A DNA stretch of 64,000 nt from Dryococelus australis (Eukaryota; Arthropoda; Insecta; Phasmatodea; Phasmatidae), in the NCBI GenBank assembly GCA_029891345.1, contig CM057003.1:14858709-14922708 (forward strand). The letters are read 5' to 3'. Positions 11,987-22,529 of the stretch are shown here, one piece after another. Within the stretch, counting starts at the first letter, position 1; every line of letters starts with the position of its first letter. A model generated the notes under the pieces. That model made no database searches and had not been told where the DNA came from. It saw nothing but the letters and a program-made list of their open reading frames with translations. The translations under genes were made by a program, and so were the position numbers.

Positions 11987-12775
11987 TTGTTTTGAAGACA
12001 CGGGGGTCTGCCCCCCCCCCCCCAACTGAAATTATGATGCATCGAGGGGCCCCCAAAACATAATTATACTGGAGTTCTTTGTTTGCTCTAACTTCCGTAT
12101 TATCCCTTAAAAATTGTAGTTGATTTTGAGTTCGTAACTTCATCAATATGTTTTAAAATATCCTGGACGAGGCGCGCTTGGCGCCGTTATTTAGGATGTG
12201 AAACGTGCAATATTTACTGTTGGAAGCCAAGACATTTTCCCGCGTATCAACACGACAAGAACACGTGGTAACCACACGAACCAGTGAGCGTTACGTAAAG
12301 TTTACATTTCGTCTCTGAAATTAGATGTTGCAAGAACGATACAGTTTCCAATTGCCATCCTACGCTCAATATAAAAATAATAGTTTGTGAGTAAAAGTGT
12401 ATGTATATAGAGCGTTTTATATTCATTTTGACGACATTTTCAAAACATGTTTATAAATTGTAACTCAATTGTAATTGAGTGCTTTCAATATTTTAACGTG
12501 TAGTATCCGTGCAACTTCTATTTAAGGCTCACTATCTATTAGGCATAAAAGGACCAACAGTCAAACGTAAACAATCTTTCGGTGTGAGTAAAATTATTTA
12601 ATGCCCAGAATTTTTTATAAATCTAAAATAAAATCGCTGTCGCGGTGGATATGATCGTGGAAGCATATGGGACATGGTAAAAGTACTCTCCTAAAGGTTT
12701 AGCCCCCTCCCCCGCAGATAAATATGCTGTCTACTCCCTTGTGGGAATCAATTATAATGACTATAATGGTTTAAA
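11987..12775. other. unassigned stretch with a C tract
   Basis: A C run lies near 12010-12023. Otherwise this is AT-rich DNA with nothing recognised. Confidence 0.5.
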
Positions 12776-12868
12776 CTGCCTCCTATGGCAGAGTAAAACT
12801 GAGTGATAGAGTCACGACGGATTGCAAGGCAGAGAGAAACGGGAGATGCTCGAGAAAACCCGCATGAT
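12776..12868 (-). mobile_element. tRNA-derived SINE (family 1), internal fragment
   Basis: On the minus strand it reads the GGGTTTTCTCGAGCATCTCC, GTTTCTCTC and GCATTCCGACG-like core of the family. Both the tRNA-like head and the tail are missing. Confidence 0.6.
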
Positions 12869-13391
12869 GATAACATCCATAGCATTTTGTCAAAAAAATT
12901 TGAAATAAAAGGAAGGGTTTTTAAATAACATTTAAGTAAATCTTCCATTCAAAGACAAAATATTGCAAACATACAAGAGAATCCTTACTGCCCGCTAGCG
13001 TAAATCTATATAAATATACACATGTATTTTTTTTTTAAATGCTTAAATAAAGAATTATTATCTTTTTTGCATATCTTCTATTTATTTTGCAATTTTATGG
13101 CGCCCCATTAGTCAGAACAGTATTACTAGATACATAAGAATGTAAATTATTTATATTGATCCGATCCTTGCCTTATTTTACGCATGGCACAATATGGTTC
13201 ACTCTGGCAAGTCCAAATACTATTCCATGAAGTATTTCATTGTATTCTAACTACTATCGATTACATAAAACAGTAAGAAGAGTTTGGCAGCATAGAGGGG
13301 CTTTCTATATTTTCCTTGTTTGGCTCTAGCATTTACATCATGAGACCAAGCAGTAAGACTCTGAACGCTAGCTGCAACCAATAAAATGATG
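12869..13391. other. unassigned AT-rich stretch
   Basis: Nothing is recognised before the target duplication of the large composite element. Confidence 0.5.
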
Positions 13392-13399
13392 TAGTGTGA

Positions 13400-13566
13400 G
13401 TAGAATGAAAAAGGGATGTTGAGACCAATGGCGTCTGGCGTGGAGCATCCGAGCTGTTCATGTTCTGTCATTCCGGTCACCCTGCGACCATCTTGTTCGC
13501 CATGTTGGATGTCGGTGATCTTGATCTTGATCTTTGACCTGACCCGGTGACCTTTAACCTTGAAAA
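13400..13566 (+). repeat. left terminal inverted repeat of the 4.55-kb element
   Basis: It pairs with 17789-17952 in inverse orientation. The inner part is a run of TTGACCT-like motifs (GATCTTGATCTTGATCTTTG, GACCCGGTGACCTTTAACC), a possible cluster of nuclear-receptor-like half sites or transposase sites. Confidence 0.85.
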
Positions 13567-13818
13567 CCCAAAAAATCCCAGAATTCTATTAAAAAAACTT
13601 ATCAAATGTACTCAAACTTATTAGATTTTGTCAGAAAATTATTTTTAAAATGAAGTGAAAAATTATCAAAAAGTTATTAAAATTTTATTATAAAAAATTA
13701 TTATTGCGGAAATTATTTTCTCAAAATTCTTTATTAAAAAATGTATTTAAAATACATTTCCGGAGATCTCCCAGCACTACGTCCAGCAGACGACTGACCC
13801 TCGCCAATTGCTATTGGG
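13567..13818. other. AT-rich interior next to the left TIR
   Basis: This is AT-rich filler with no recognisable motif, probably original interior of the long-TIR element. Confidence 0.4.
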
Positions 13819-14690
13819 TGTTAAGTCGGCAGGCAGGCCTCCACCCTCCTCACCCATTCTCATTCTATCCTATGCAGCCATCTTGGTTTCATCCATTTGT
13901 CATTTTTTATACATTGCTGGAGGCTGCTATCTTGGATTTCATATATTTACTTTCTACATCACCTATTCGCTATTGTATTAATAATCGATATCGCCACCAG
14001 GTGAGCTGTCGATTAAGCCTCTGTGGACCCTATATAAGGAAGACAAGGAGGAGCCCGAAGTTCCAAGACCTTACCGACCTCTGACGTTACTTCCGGTTGC
14101 TCGGACCAGCTCCTGCGAGGGCAGCCCAGTGTCGCGCTGCGGCGAGGCGCGGGGCGACCTCGACCAGCTGAAACTCTGTTTTTAATAACAGACCTCGGGG
14201 ATCAAGCACGAGGCCAGAGGGGTTGTATATAAGATCAGGGCGCTGGAGGCTCTGGGCGCCATCTTGCCTGCTGCTGCCGGAGGCGCTGCCCCTGAGACGC
14301 CCAGACGAGAGGACCGCAGCCCGAGGTCAGCCATCGACGTCCGACGAGAGCCCATAGTAGAGAGAGCTGTGCTACTGCGACGAGACCTTGGGTAAATATT
14401 GAATCCCTCGTAGGGCGATGTAAGGCAATGTAGGATGCGGGACTCGCGATGGCCTAAGGTCTTTAAAGCATTGCTTAGCCGATTCAAATTAAAGCTAATC
14501 CAAGCTTGAATTGGGGCATCAGCACCCTGTTGATCTATTACTGAATTGAATGACTGACTTGCGTATTGAATATTTTGAGAAATTGCTACCTGTTTGAAGA
14601 GCCTACTTGAGACTTAATTGCAATTGTTTAGTAATATAATAAAATCAGTATTTTGTACACTAGTGCTTTATCCTTGAGCTACCTTAATCT
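13819..14690 (+). mobile_element. LTR-like or leader-like GC-rich segment with two TATA boxes
   Basis: The segment begins TGTTAAGTCGGC at 13819. It has TATATAA at 14031 and TATATAAG at 14226, each followed by GC-rich sequence with no long open frame, and an AATAAA-type signal at 14638-14644. That order (TG start, TATA, GC-rich leader, polyA signal) is how an LTR or retroelement leader looks. No CA end, target duplication or primer-binding site was found, so this is a tentative call. Confidence 0.3.
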
Positions 14691-14703
14691 GCCTAGTTAA
14701 TGC

Positions 14704-15208
14704 GTGGCCCGCTCCCAAAGGAGAGGTCACAGCACAGTACTGGGTAAAGTCCATGAGAAGATAATTAACAGGAGGATCATGTTGACTTTGGAAGCAAAGG
14801 GAACTCTGAGTGAGAAACAATATGGCTTTCGAAAAGTAATGGTTATAGACTCTACTCTGCATGATGTAATGAAGTATGGGAAAAACAGTCAGGAAAAGTA
14901 TATACTCGGGGTGTTCCTGGATATAGAAGGAGCTTTCGACAATGCCTGGTGGCTGGAAGTAATGTACCAACTGAAGAGAAAGAGATGTCCAGCGAATATC
15001 TACAGGATAATTTTGGACTTCTTTTCAGGCAGAGAGAGCACATACTCTGCCCAGAACGTGCAAGTAAAGAAGAGGTTCATAAAGGGATGTCCCCAGGGTT
15101 CGATTCTTGGACCGATCTTATGGAACATCCACTTCGATGGATTCTTGGAGTTGGGTCTATAGCAAGAGTGTGTGGCTATAGTCTGTGCAGTTTTTGGCCT
15201 TATCCTAA
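14704..15208 (+). pseudogene. R1-clade-like LINE reverse transcriptase fragment
   Basis: The frame 14704-15162 reads as the fingers and palm of a non-LTR reverse transcriptase. It holds LGKVHEKIINRRI, QYGFRK, the motif A block LDIEGAFDNAWW and the motif B block GCPQGSILGPILWNI, followed by FDGFLEL. These blocks are typical of R1/LOA-type elements that reverse-transcribe their RNA at the insertion site. A stop at 15160-15162 and a frame change follow. The next frame reads IVCAVFGLILI, where YADDGLILI is expected, so the catalytic motif C is lost. The fragment ends at 15208, where a Tc1 element is inserted at TA. No endonuclease or RNase H part is present. Confidence 0.8.
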
Positions 15209-15354
15209 TACACTGGCATGACAAAAGCCATGGGATAGCACTATGTAACTAAATGACTCGTGGCGCCATCGCTGCAGAACGACGCTGCACGGTCTAAACC
15301 GGTCTCAGTTTTGAACAAGTGTTCGGGTCATTCGCGTTCACTTTTGCTTACATG

Positions 15355-15563
15355 CCAATGACAAGGCAACGTGAGTTATCAGAGTTCGAACGGGGCATAA
15401 TTGTGGGTGCCAAAAGGATGGGAAATTCAATTTTAGAAGTTGTGGGGACTTTCAATACTCCTCGATCTACGGTGTCAAGTGTATACAGAGAATATCAAAA
15501 TCAAGGCATAACAATCCACCGTGGACAACGCAATGGTTTTCCAATGTTACTTGATCGTGACTG
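15355..15563 (+). pseudogene. Tc1 transposase, N-terminal helix-turn-helix part
   Basis: The frame from the Met at 15319 or 15355 reads RELSEFERGIIVGAKRMGN, STVSSVYREYQNQGI and GQRNGFPMLLDRD. These match the first helix-turn-helix of Tc1-family transposases that binds the inverted repeats. A stop and frame change come just before the insertion point at 15576. The sequence resumes at 17068 as RIVRTNRAGTLAQITATFNA, the second helix-turn-helix. Confidence 0.8.
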
Positions 15564-16189
15564 ACGGAGGTCGGGTACACTGAGAGAAATATTTGGTAAA
15601 ATCTAATGGAATTTGTTTGAAACAACCAAATTGTATATTTGTCTATTAGCAATCAAGATCATTGCTTGGCGCAACAAAATTATATCTTTGATATTATTTA
15701 GTTGTTTCAACAATGTTGTATTGCTGTAATAATAACCGACATACACTGCTGAATCAAGTCAGTTCACAGGTTTGGCAGAACCACGACAGTAGTTTCTTTT
15801 AACCAAATAATTCTGTTGAACTTCAACATGTCTGTGTTAAAACAACCAATCAGCTGTTTGGCTTCACTAATAAGACAATTACTGTTAACCAAATCATTTT
15901 GTCGAACAAAATATATGCCTGTGTTAAAACAAGCGTGCATTTATTTGGCTTGGCTACTAAGATTCCCCCCCCCCCCCGAATCATTTAGTTAAACCAGACG
16001 TACATTTATTCGACTTAATAATTAGTGTTACTTATTTTAACCACACTGTAAAAATAATATTAGCTACATTGTATAATAGAATTATATTAAAATATACACG
16101 GGTTATTAGTAATGTTAGATTTTTTATAACCTATAATCCTCTTACGAATAGTAACCGAAATCTAAACTCTAAAATCAGTGATACTTGTT

Positions 16190-16262
16190 GGATGGTGGCC
16201 GCGAACCACGGAACTCTATCGCGGTAGGCCGATGCACTATCCATTACACCACCACGACTACA
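16190..16262 (-). repeat. tRNA-like sequence (SINE head or tRNA pseudogene)
   Basis: The minus strand has an A-box-like TGGTGTAATGGATAGTGC and a B-box-like GGTTCGCGGCC about 40 bases downstream, within roughly 73 bases. The paired ends do not give a clear cloverleaf, so I read it as a pol III SINE head or pseudogene. Confidence 0.5.
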
Positions 16263-16780
16263 TGGTATTAGAAATAAATATTAGTGTGTTAAATGATTGT
16301 TTGATCTGCCCGTCCTCCCACTTAGCTGTTACTCCTACTTGTTTCTGAATGGTGTTATTTCGAAACATGCCTCGGAAACGTAATTGAAGTAATTTTATTA
16401 CTTTAAATCTAGTTTATGTTTATAACAAGGGCAGTATAGCACAAGCATTTTGAAACATTATGCAATGTCACTGAAATGAATCCATATTGACAACAGGAAC
16501 GCAAAAAAAAGAAACAAAACTTCCACATACCTACCTTCAAAAACAGGTGTAAATTTTTCAAATCCCCATGAAATTACGATCATGCTTGTTTCTTGGTCTG
16601 CCATCTTGCACTCGCTCATCAACCAAGCTCGTTGTTAAGACGGACGCATCCACGTGGTTAAATTTACCATGTCAAAATAGTTTGGAAAATATAGAGTTAT
16701 TTTAAATAAATCGTTTTTGTAAAATGATGCATGTGTAGGCATTTTAAAAACAAATATATGTTTTTTTGTATACACACACA

Positions 16781-16784
<4 letters not shown>

Positions 16785-16854
<70 letters not shown>
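16785..16854. repeat. compound (TA)n-(GA)n microsatellite
   Basis: About 21 TA units run directly into about 14 GA units, inside the 1.49-kb inserted element. Confidence 0.95.
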
Positions 16855-16857
<3 letters not shown>

Positions 16858-17067
16858 CATACCATACATGAAAAATATGGTCTAGTCAGCAAAACATTCG
16901 TTTGATTTGAAAAAATACACCAACAAAATTATTTGTTCAAAACAAATAAATCGCTATATTTACTTCAACAACCCATTGTTTGATTCAACAATAGTTGGTT
17001 TGAAACAGCAAAATTAATGTCAAAATTATTTAATTGGTTGTTTAGAAAATTCCTTTTTCTCAGTGTA

Positions 17068-17700
17068 GGATTGTTCGTACTAACAGAGCAGGAACACTTG
17101 CTCAAATTACAGCCACATTCAATGCAGCAGGTGTCAGATGTCTATTTAGCAGATCCGTGTAATGTGCATTAGCTTCAATGGGATATGGAAGCAGACGACC
17201 CACCAGAGTGCCCCTTTTAATACCACGACACCGGACACGATGCCTCACGTGGACTCGTGAGGTTGCTAATTGGACCCTGGAGGATTGTAAAAATTGTGGC
17301 CTGGTCCGGTGAGTCACAATACATGTTTCGGGCTGATTGCAGGGTTCGGGTATGGCGCAAACCCAATGAGGCTATGGATCCCAGTTGTCAACAAGGCACT
17401 GGGCATGCTGGTGGTGGTTCCGTAATGGTGTGGGGTGTGTTCACATGGCATGGGTTGGGGTCCACTTGTCCACAAAGCTCAATGGTTACCGTTGTAAATC
17501 TCCCCTCGGTGACCTTTTGCAGCCATTCATGGTATTCAGTTTTCCTGACAACGATGGGATGTTACAACAGGATAATGCGCCGCCTCGTCGGGTTACGGTT
17601 CACCAGGACTGGTTATAATAGCATTCTGGAGTGTTCCAGTGAATGAATGGAGTGGCCAGCATGTTGGCCTGACATGAACCCAATCGATCATTTATGGGAC
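17068..17700 (+). pseudogene. Tc1 transposase, second HTH and DDE half, decayed
   Basis: Several frames together give the expected order: RTNRAGTLAQITATFNAAGV, then a frameshifted middle, GGSVMVWGVFTWHGLG, LQQDNAPPRRV with the second catalytic Asp, and NPIDHLWD at the third catalytic position. Known Tc1 proteins have NPIEHLWD, so the catalytic Glu reads Asp here. Numerous stops and frame changes make it non-functional. It is the downstream half of the transposase that starts at 15355. Confidence 0.8.
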
Positions 17701-17788
17701 CCAAGATCCTGCACCTAGAAATACCGGGGAACTTAAAGACCACTGGAAACACAAGATTTGGCCTAAGTTTTAGAACACTCAAAATAAT

Positions 17789-17952
17789 TTATAAAGGTCA
17801 TCGGGTCAAGGTCGAAGGTCAAGGAGGTCAAGGTCACTGGTATCCAACATGGTGGATAAGATGGCCGCCGAGCGACCGGAATGACAGATCATGAATAGCT
17901 CCGACGCTCCGCGCCAGATGCCATTTGGCTCAACTCCCCTTTATCATTCTAC
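17789..17952 (-). repeat. right terminal inverted repeat of the 4.55-kb element
   Basis: It is the inverse partner of 13400-13566. It contains the GGTCAAGGTC and GAAGGTCAAGGAGGTCAAGG runs and AAGATGGCCGCC. Confidence 0.85.
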
Positions 17953-17960
17953 TAGTGTGA

Positions 17961-20472
17961 TATTACAGTTTCAGAAAGTAAAAAGCACAAGGTAGCCTAC
18001 TATTTTCTTATCTAATTTTACGATGTGTACTGTGTACAATAAGAATGTTGGTATACACCTTAACAATTAGTACTGAAAATTACGTTAGTAAGATTGTTTC
18101 AAGATCATAATTGAATTCCAAAATTACTCTTGTTTATTTGCGCAGTTTATATCACTAATTATACATTAATCATTTTAGTTCGTAAGACGCTACTAACACA
18201 GTTTCGTTGAAAAAAACTATTGTCAATTGGATTTTTAATCACCGCATTATTTATTTAAACTACATTGAACGAAATTGTTTTCCATTTATTGCTAACACAC
18301 GAGTAGGCAGATTCAGACGAGGCTTACGTATTCGTGAAAATATGAAATATTTCTTATTCAGTGCCTCAAGTTTGGTGCGGTTTCGAAATTACTCATGTTT
18401 TTCCTCGTTGTGTTTTGACAACCCTACAGTCTTCTGCGCCGTGTTGTGGCAGTTGGCGGCACTGCTCCTTGTTGATAAAGCAGCCAGTGACGAGTGTGGT
18501 GTGTATTTTGTGTCAGCAAAAAAAAGTTTGTAGTTGAATGGGAAAGCTCTCTTGAAGGAAAAAAGAAGGGGGATGGTCGGACGTGGAAGGAAAAGGGGAG
18601 GGGGGAAGAGGAAGCAGGACCTGACACGTGACGAGTGATTGCCGAAGTGAAAGTGGAGGAGTTGAAAGTTTTCTCCTTACGTCACAACCGCCCCATGATG
18701 GTTTTCGTCGTATATAGTCCATCTCACACTTAGATTGCAGTATAGGGCTTATGGCGCTCACTGTTGCCAGATTGCTTCAGCTTTGTGACGTAACTGGCAA
18801 GCTGAGAAACAAATGGGCGGTGAAAGAAACGGCCTAATTAAGATAATTTTTTATCTGTTTACCTCCCTGCCAACTCGTAAAGGAATCCAATCCTGCGAAG
18901 CAAAGCTAAGCGGCTCCTTTGAAACTGAAGCCTGTGAGATACCCTACCATTGTGATTGTATGGCGGGATAAAGATAACACAGCAGGCAACAGTGCACGCA
19001 GGAACAAGGACAGAGTTAACAACAGAAACCATGTATTGGAAAGAGAGAGTGAATGTCCATTACTCCGCACACTACACTCTAAGAGTGAGACGCTCTGTAG
19101 TCCTTTCACGGCTACTCCCTACTCTTCTTCCGAAGCCCTTCTTAAGTTCTACTCCAGGATACTCCAAGTGTATTAGATTACCTCACAAGTGACAACGCAC
19201 CGCATTCGTGCGCCTTCAATGCAATAACAAATTGCAAAATAACTTTTTTTTTAGTAAGCATTATGACACACCTATCTTCGCCCTGTTATCGATCATATTA
19301 ATTTTATAAATAAGACCTAATTTGTAGTTAAAATATAGGTAAAAGTTTTATAAAAAAAAACCAAATTTTTGTTAAATTTAACAGAGATTTAGAACGCTTG
19401 TGATACGTGGCATGTTCAGGAAATACTAAACATGTCATACATGAGGTGATATTTCAGAGGCTTGATTCAAAACGTCTGAAGAAAACGCGAATAGACGACA
19501 TATAATGAGAATTTCTATGGTAGCTGGAAACATTTCGCCAGCTAACCCGAAAAAAAAAGTCTTGATTGTTGTACCCATGAGTTCCTATCGCGCGATTTTG
19601 ATACAGAGTATTAATAAAGAAATATTCCAACTTGGCTTTTTGTTAAAAACTGAAAAGTAACTTTTTGGTAAACCGACTAAACATTATTTTGCCTTGTTTG
19701 ATATCAAAACATATATATATATATATATAAAGAAACATGTTAAATTTTATTTGAATATATTCAACGACAAACGTACGATCGTATGCCCTGGCACGGATTC
19801 TTATTCCTAAAACAAGGAAACAGAGTACACGGGTAATTCAATAACCACGCCTGAGAGATACTATATCCTACCAAAATATCTCGATAAAGAACACGATATT
19901 TTTAAATCGAAACAATAAACTAGAATTAAAAAGTCCCCGCATAATTTTTAGGCGTTTACGTGTCCCCATGTGCGCGATTCAGCAATTAATTATTTGCGGG
20001 GGAATCTAAATAAGAGTATGTATTTTTTTTATTGCTTGAATAAACATCGCCTAAAATCAAATCCGGCATTCGTGATTTGGTGGACCCCCCCCCCCCTCCC
20101 CCTTCACCATTCCCATTTCCAATACCACCGCAACACTCTTTTCACATTTGGTGCGCCAATAATTTCCGATAGGGGTCGGGGATTCAAAACACATTCCGCG
20201 ACTGAAAGTTGATGCAGAAATCCTTCCCGGATAACGCTGCGCATTAGAGAGTGGAGAACTAGGCCAGGATTAGGCTTCGATTGGCGTAGTAGCTCCGGAT
20301 ACGTTAATAACCCCATCGTTATTCGACTGCGATTAGCGCAGCTTACATTAGTTGCAGTTTTTGGTGGGTGCGGGAACAAATGCAATAATCTCGTCGCGCC
20401 GGGAAACGAGTTCGTGTATGCAGCATCAATTCTTTGTGTGCATGGCTGAAAAGGAAGTCGCTATTTCGTATG

Positions 20473-20503
<31 letters not shown>

Positions 20504-20629
20504 GACAAACCTCGCTTCACGAGCCGAAAAAAATTGTATTGAAATGGTGTATGGGAAGTGACAGATTTGAGGGGGCGAGTCGTAGCCAAATGATGGCTCT
20601 CGTGGTTAAAGTGCACGAAAAATTGAAAC
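17961..20629. other. unassigned stretch with microsatellites
   Basis: Mostly AT-rich, with a GC-richer part at 18420-18700. (AT)n lies at 19711-19728, a C run near 20085-20095 and (TA)n at 20470-20496. Short frames (up to 108 codons) show no domain. Confidence 0.5.
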
Positions 20630-20637
20630 CCAATAAA

Positions 20638-20931
20638 TAGGGGTTAGTGACATTTCGCGAAAGGATTTCGAGACAAGTTGTATTTGAAGACACTAGGGTC
20701 GTTTACCTATCTAAAGCGGCTGAATTACTATTTTGACGCGTGTTAACTGCCTGCACACAAATCACGTAGGAGCCGTGCCGATGTTGCCGAATTCCGAGTG
20801 TCCCGGTCAAATATGAAAACACCTTCTCAAGCAGACCGCAACCAATGGCAGTAGACACAATGCTGTTGAGTGCTTATAGTAATGAAGTCTACCATGCAAT
20901 AATATTTTTTCGCGAAAAACCACTAGCTCTA
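20638..20931 (+). mobile_element. hAT-type MITE family D with 8-bp target duplication
   Basis: It begins TAGGGGTTAGTGACATTTCG and ends with TTTCGCGAAAAACCACTAGC and TCTA. It is flanked by CCAATAAA (20630-20637) and CCAATAAT (20932-20939), a 7/8 match. The interior contains GTCGTTTACCTATC, GGCTGAATTAC, AATCACG and CCGTGCCGAT, shared with the copies at 26566, 27474 and 51970. There is no coding frame; movement would need a transposase supplied elsewhere. Confidence 0.9.
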
Positions 20932-21040
20932 CCAATAATTCAATAAAACTAAAAGTAGAAAAAATGGCGTGATATATTTGCGAGCTTGTAAAGGGTTTCG
21001 CCTGGCCGTAGCTTATGCGTTCGGGGTCTAGAAACACGTG

Positions 21041-21300
21041 GGGCTGCGGTGGTGTAGTGGTTAGACCACTGGCCTCCCGCCATGACGAAACGGTTTGATT
21101 CCCGGCAGGTCAGCCTTTGGATTTTCGCATGTGGGGATCGTACCGGACGATGCCGCTGATCGGCGGGTTTTCTCGGGGATCTCCCGTTTACCCCCCGCCA
21201 TTGCATTCCGACGCTGCTCCATACTCACTTCGCTTCATCCTCATCGGCTCTCAAGAACTCGATGTTAAGAACCGCCCAAATATTTTCACTCAATCGAAAC
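21041..21300 (+). mobile_element. tRNA-derived SINE (family 1), near full length
   Basis: The head carries an A-box-like TGGTGTAGTGGTTAGACC and the B box GGTTTGATTCC. The conserved body has TTTTCGCATGTGGGGATCGT, GGACGATGCCGCTGATCGGC, GTTTTCTCGGGGATCTCCCG, GCATTCCGACGCTGCTCC and CATCGGCTCTCAAGA. It ends around CCGCCCAAATATTTTCACTC. It would be transcribed by RNA polymerase III and moved by a LINE in trans. Confidence 0.9.
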
Positions 21301-22170
21301 ACGTTAGCTCTAAGGCCGACGCTTTCTCACTCACCACCTGCTTCATCGCCCTTACGCGCAAGGCAAACTGGCGTGCAGTCTTCCTGCCAGCGACTTGCCC
21401 GCATGTGACTTTAAACGATAACCATATCTTTTTAGAACACGATAATAAGGATAAAATTATTATGCGTGTCTTTACACTACTCTGAAGTTTATGTACCGAA
21501 ATTTCAGCAGCTAAAATATATTCTGAAAAATTTTTTTTTAAGTAATTTTGCCATCCATAAATATACTCCTTGGAGTATCAGATCAGCTAGTAACAACCTC
21601 AGACATCAAGAATATGGCGGAGACTGTCCGTAGAAGATAATTAATTAAACTGTCGTGGTAACATAGTAGTAACATAATTTAATATCAATAACAGTGCTCC
21701 CCCGAACGTATAATCATTCAATATCGTGTTAGTTGTCTTATTATTATACATGTTTCACAAACTCAAATATACCCCCTCAATTACAATAGAAGCTCTATCA
21801 TTATACAATTCCAGATACGCCCCTAGCCCCTTCTTGTGTAAATATTACCATGAGTAATACTTATAATAGTGTGAGAAGTTAATATTTTCGTCAGGTGTTT
21901 AGGTTTCGCACTGTGTTCAGATCTGCTGATAATAATGTATATTGAGTTCAAATCCTTTATGTACCTTAATGTATTTCACGATTGTAAACGTATTTTCACA
22001 AGCATGTGTTTTTTTTCCCATCCTATTATCTATGTATACAGGAGGATAACAACGTGCGCAGAATTGACGTGAGGCACTCGTAAGAAAAGTTTTTGATTCC
22101 GGGGATATTTTTTACCGATTCACAAAGAATAACTGCATATCATATCAAAAGCTTTGCACCATGCCGACCA
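21301..22170. other. unassigned AT-rich stretch
   Basis: I see no gene or repeat family after the SINE tail. Confidence 0.5.
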
Positions 22171-22396
22171 TAGGCTATTTATTTACGGCAAAACGAGCAC
22201 TTTTGAAATCCTTCTCACTTGGAATACTAGTCAATAAATATATTTAAATTGAGCGTTAGACGTTAACTTCCGACTACAGTGGAATATACATATTGCATGG
22301 CAATATTGATTTAAAAAGGTGGCTAAGAAGATAAAGTGTCTCAAAGGAAAAAGTAACTAGGGCATGAAATGTGCTCACTGCGCCGTGAACAGCCTC
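22171..22396 (+). mobile_element. MITE family E, short form (E1)
   Basis: It begins TAGGCTATTTATTTACGGCA and ends GTGCTCACTGCGCCGTGAAC plus AGCCT. The interior GACGTTAACTTCCGACTACA and TGGCAATATTGATTT match the other E1 copies. Confidence 0.8.
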
Positions 22397-22529
22397 CAAC
22401 TCCAAGGTGTACGCAAGCAATGTTCGAAACAATCACTTCTATTCAACAAGTGGAATTATGGGTTTGTCAGAGACGAAACGGATTAGAAATGTGAACCCAC
22501 GCCAAATGTTACGAAAACACAATACATAG

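Larger units (their letters stand above)
15578..17065 (+). mobile_element. 1.49-kb TIR element inserted in Tc1 at TA
   Basis: The ends are CACTGAGAGAAATATTTGGT and, reversed from the right, CACTGAGAAAAAGGAATT. TA dinucleotides lie at 15576-15577 and 17066-17067, so the target is duplicated as TA. The subterminal regions are full of short CAAATAATTT and GTTGTTTAAAC-like motifs in both orientations. No transposase frame is present. TA duplication suggests the Tc1/mariner group, but the CACTG end is not one I can name. Related motif-rich sequence lies near 55140-55400. Confidence 0.7.
15209..17700 (+). mobile_element. Tc1-type transposon, 3'-truncated and interrupted
   Basis: After a TA at 15209-15210 it begins CACTGGCATGACAAAAGCCA, a Tc1-like end. 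The transposase N-terminus, DNA-binding helices and the C-terminal catalytic half follow, split by the 1.49-kb insertion at 15578-17065. The element stops at about 17700, just after the NPIDHLWD block and before its own 3' TIR, where the right arm region of the composite element begins. Confidence 0.8.
13392..17960. mobile_element. 4.55-kb composite element with long TIRs and perfect 8-bp target duplication
   Basis: Copies of TAGTGTGA at 13392-13399 and 17953-17960 flank an element at 13400-17952. The left end begins GTAGAATGAAAAAGGG and the right end, reversed, begins GTAGAATGATAAAGGG. The inverted repeats run about 165 bp (13400-13566 and 17789-17952) and share CTGTCATTCCGGTC, CCATGTTGGAT and GGTGACCTT-type blocks. 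The interior holds an LTR-like region, an R1-type RT fragment, a Tc1 and a further TIR element. No transposase of its own is visible. The 8-bp duplication fits hAT, P or Merlin-like groups; the long TIRs do not settle which. Confidence 0.85.

Noticed and set aside
13400-17952. Polinton/Maverick identity for the long-TIR element
   Set aside because: The target duplication is 8 bp and not 6, the ends do not start AG, the length is 4.5 kb, and no polymerase or integrase is present.
21041-21112. possible functional tRNA gene
   Set aside because: The A and B boxes are SINE-like, the acceptor ends do not pair, and the same head recurs fused to the SINE body elsewhere.
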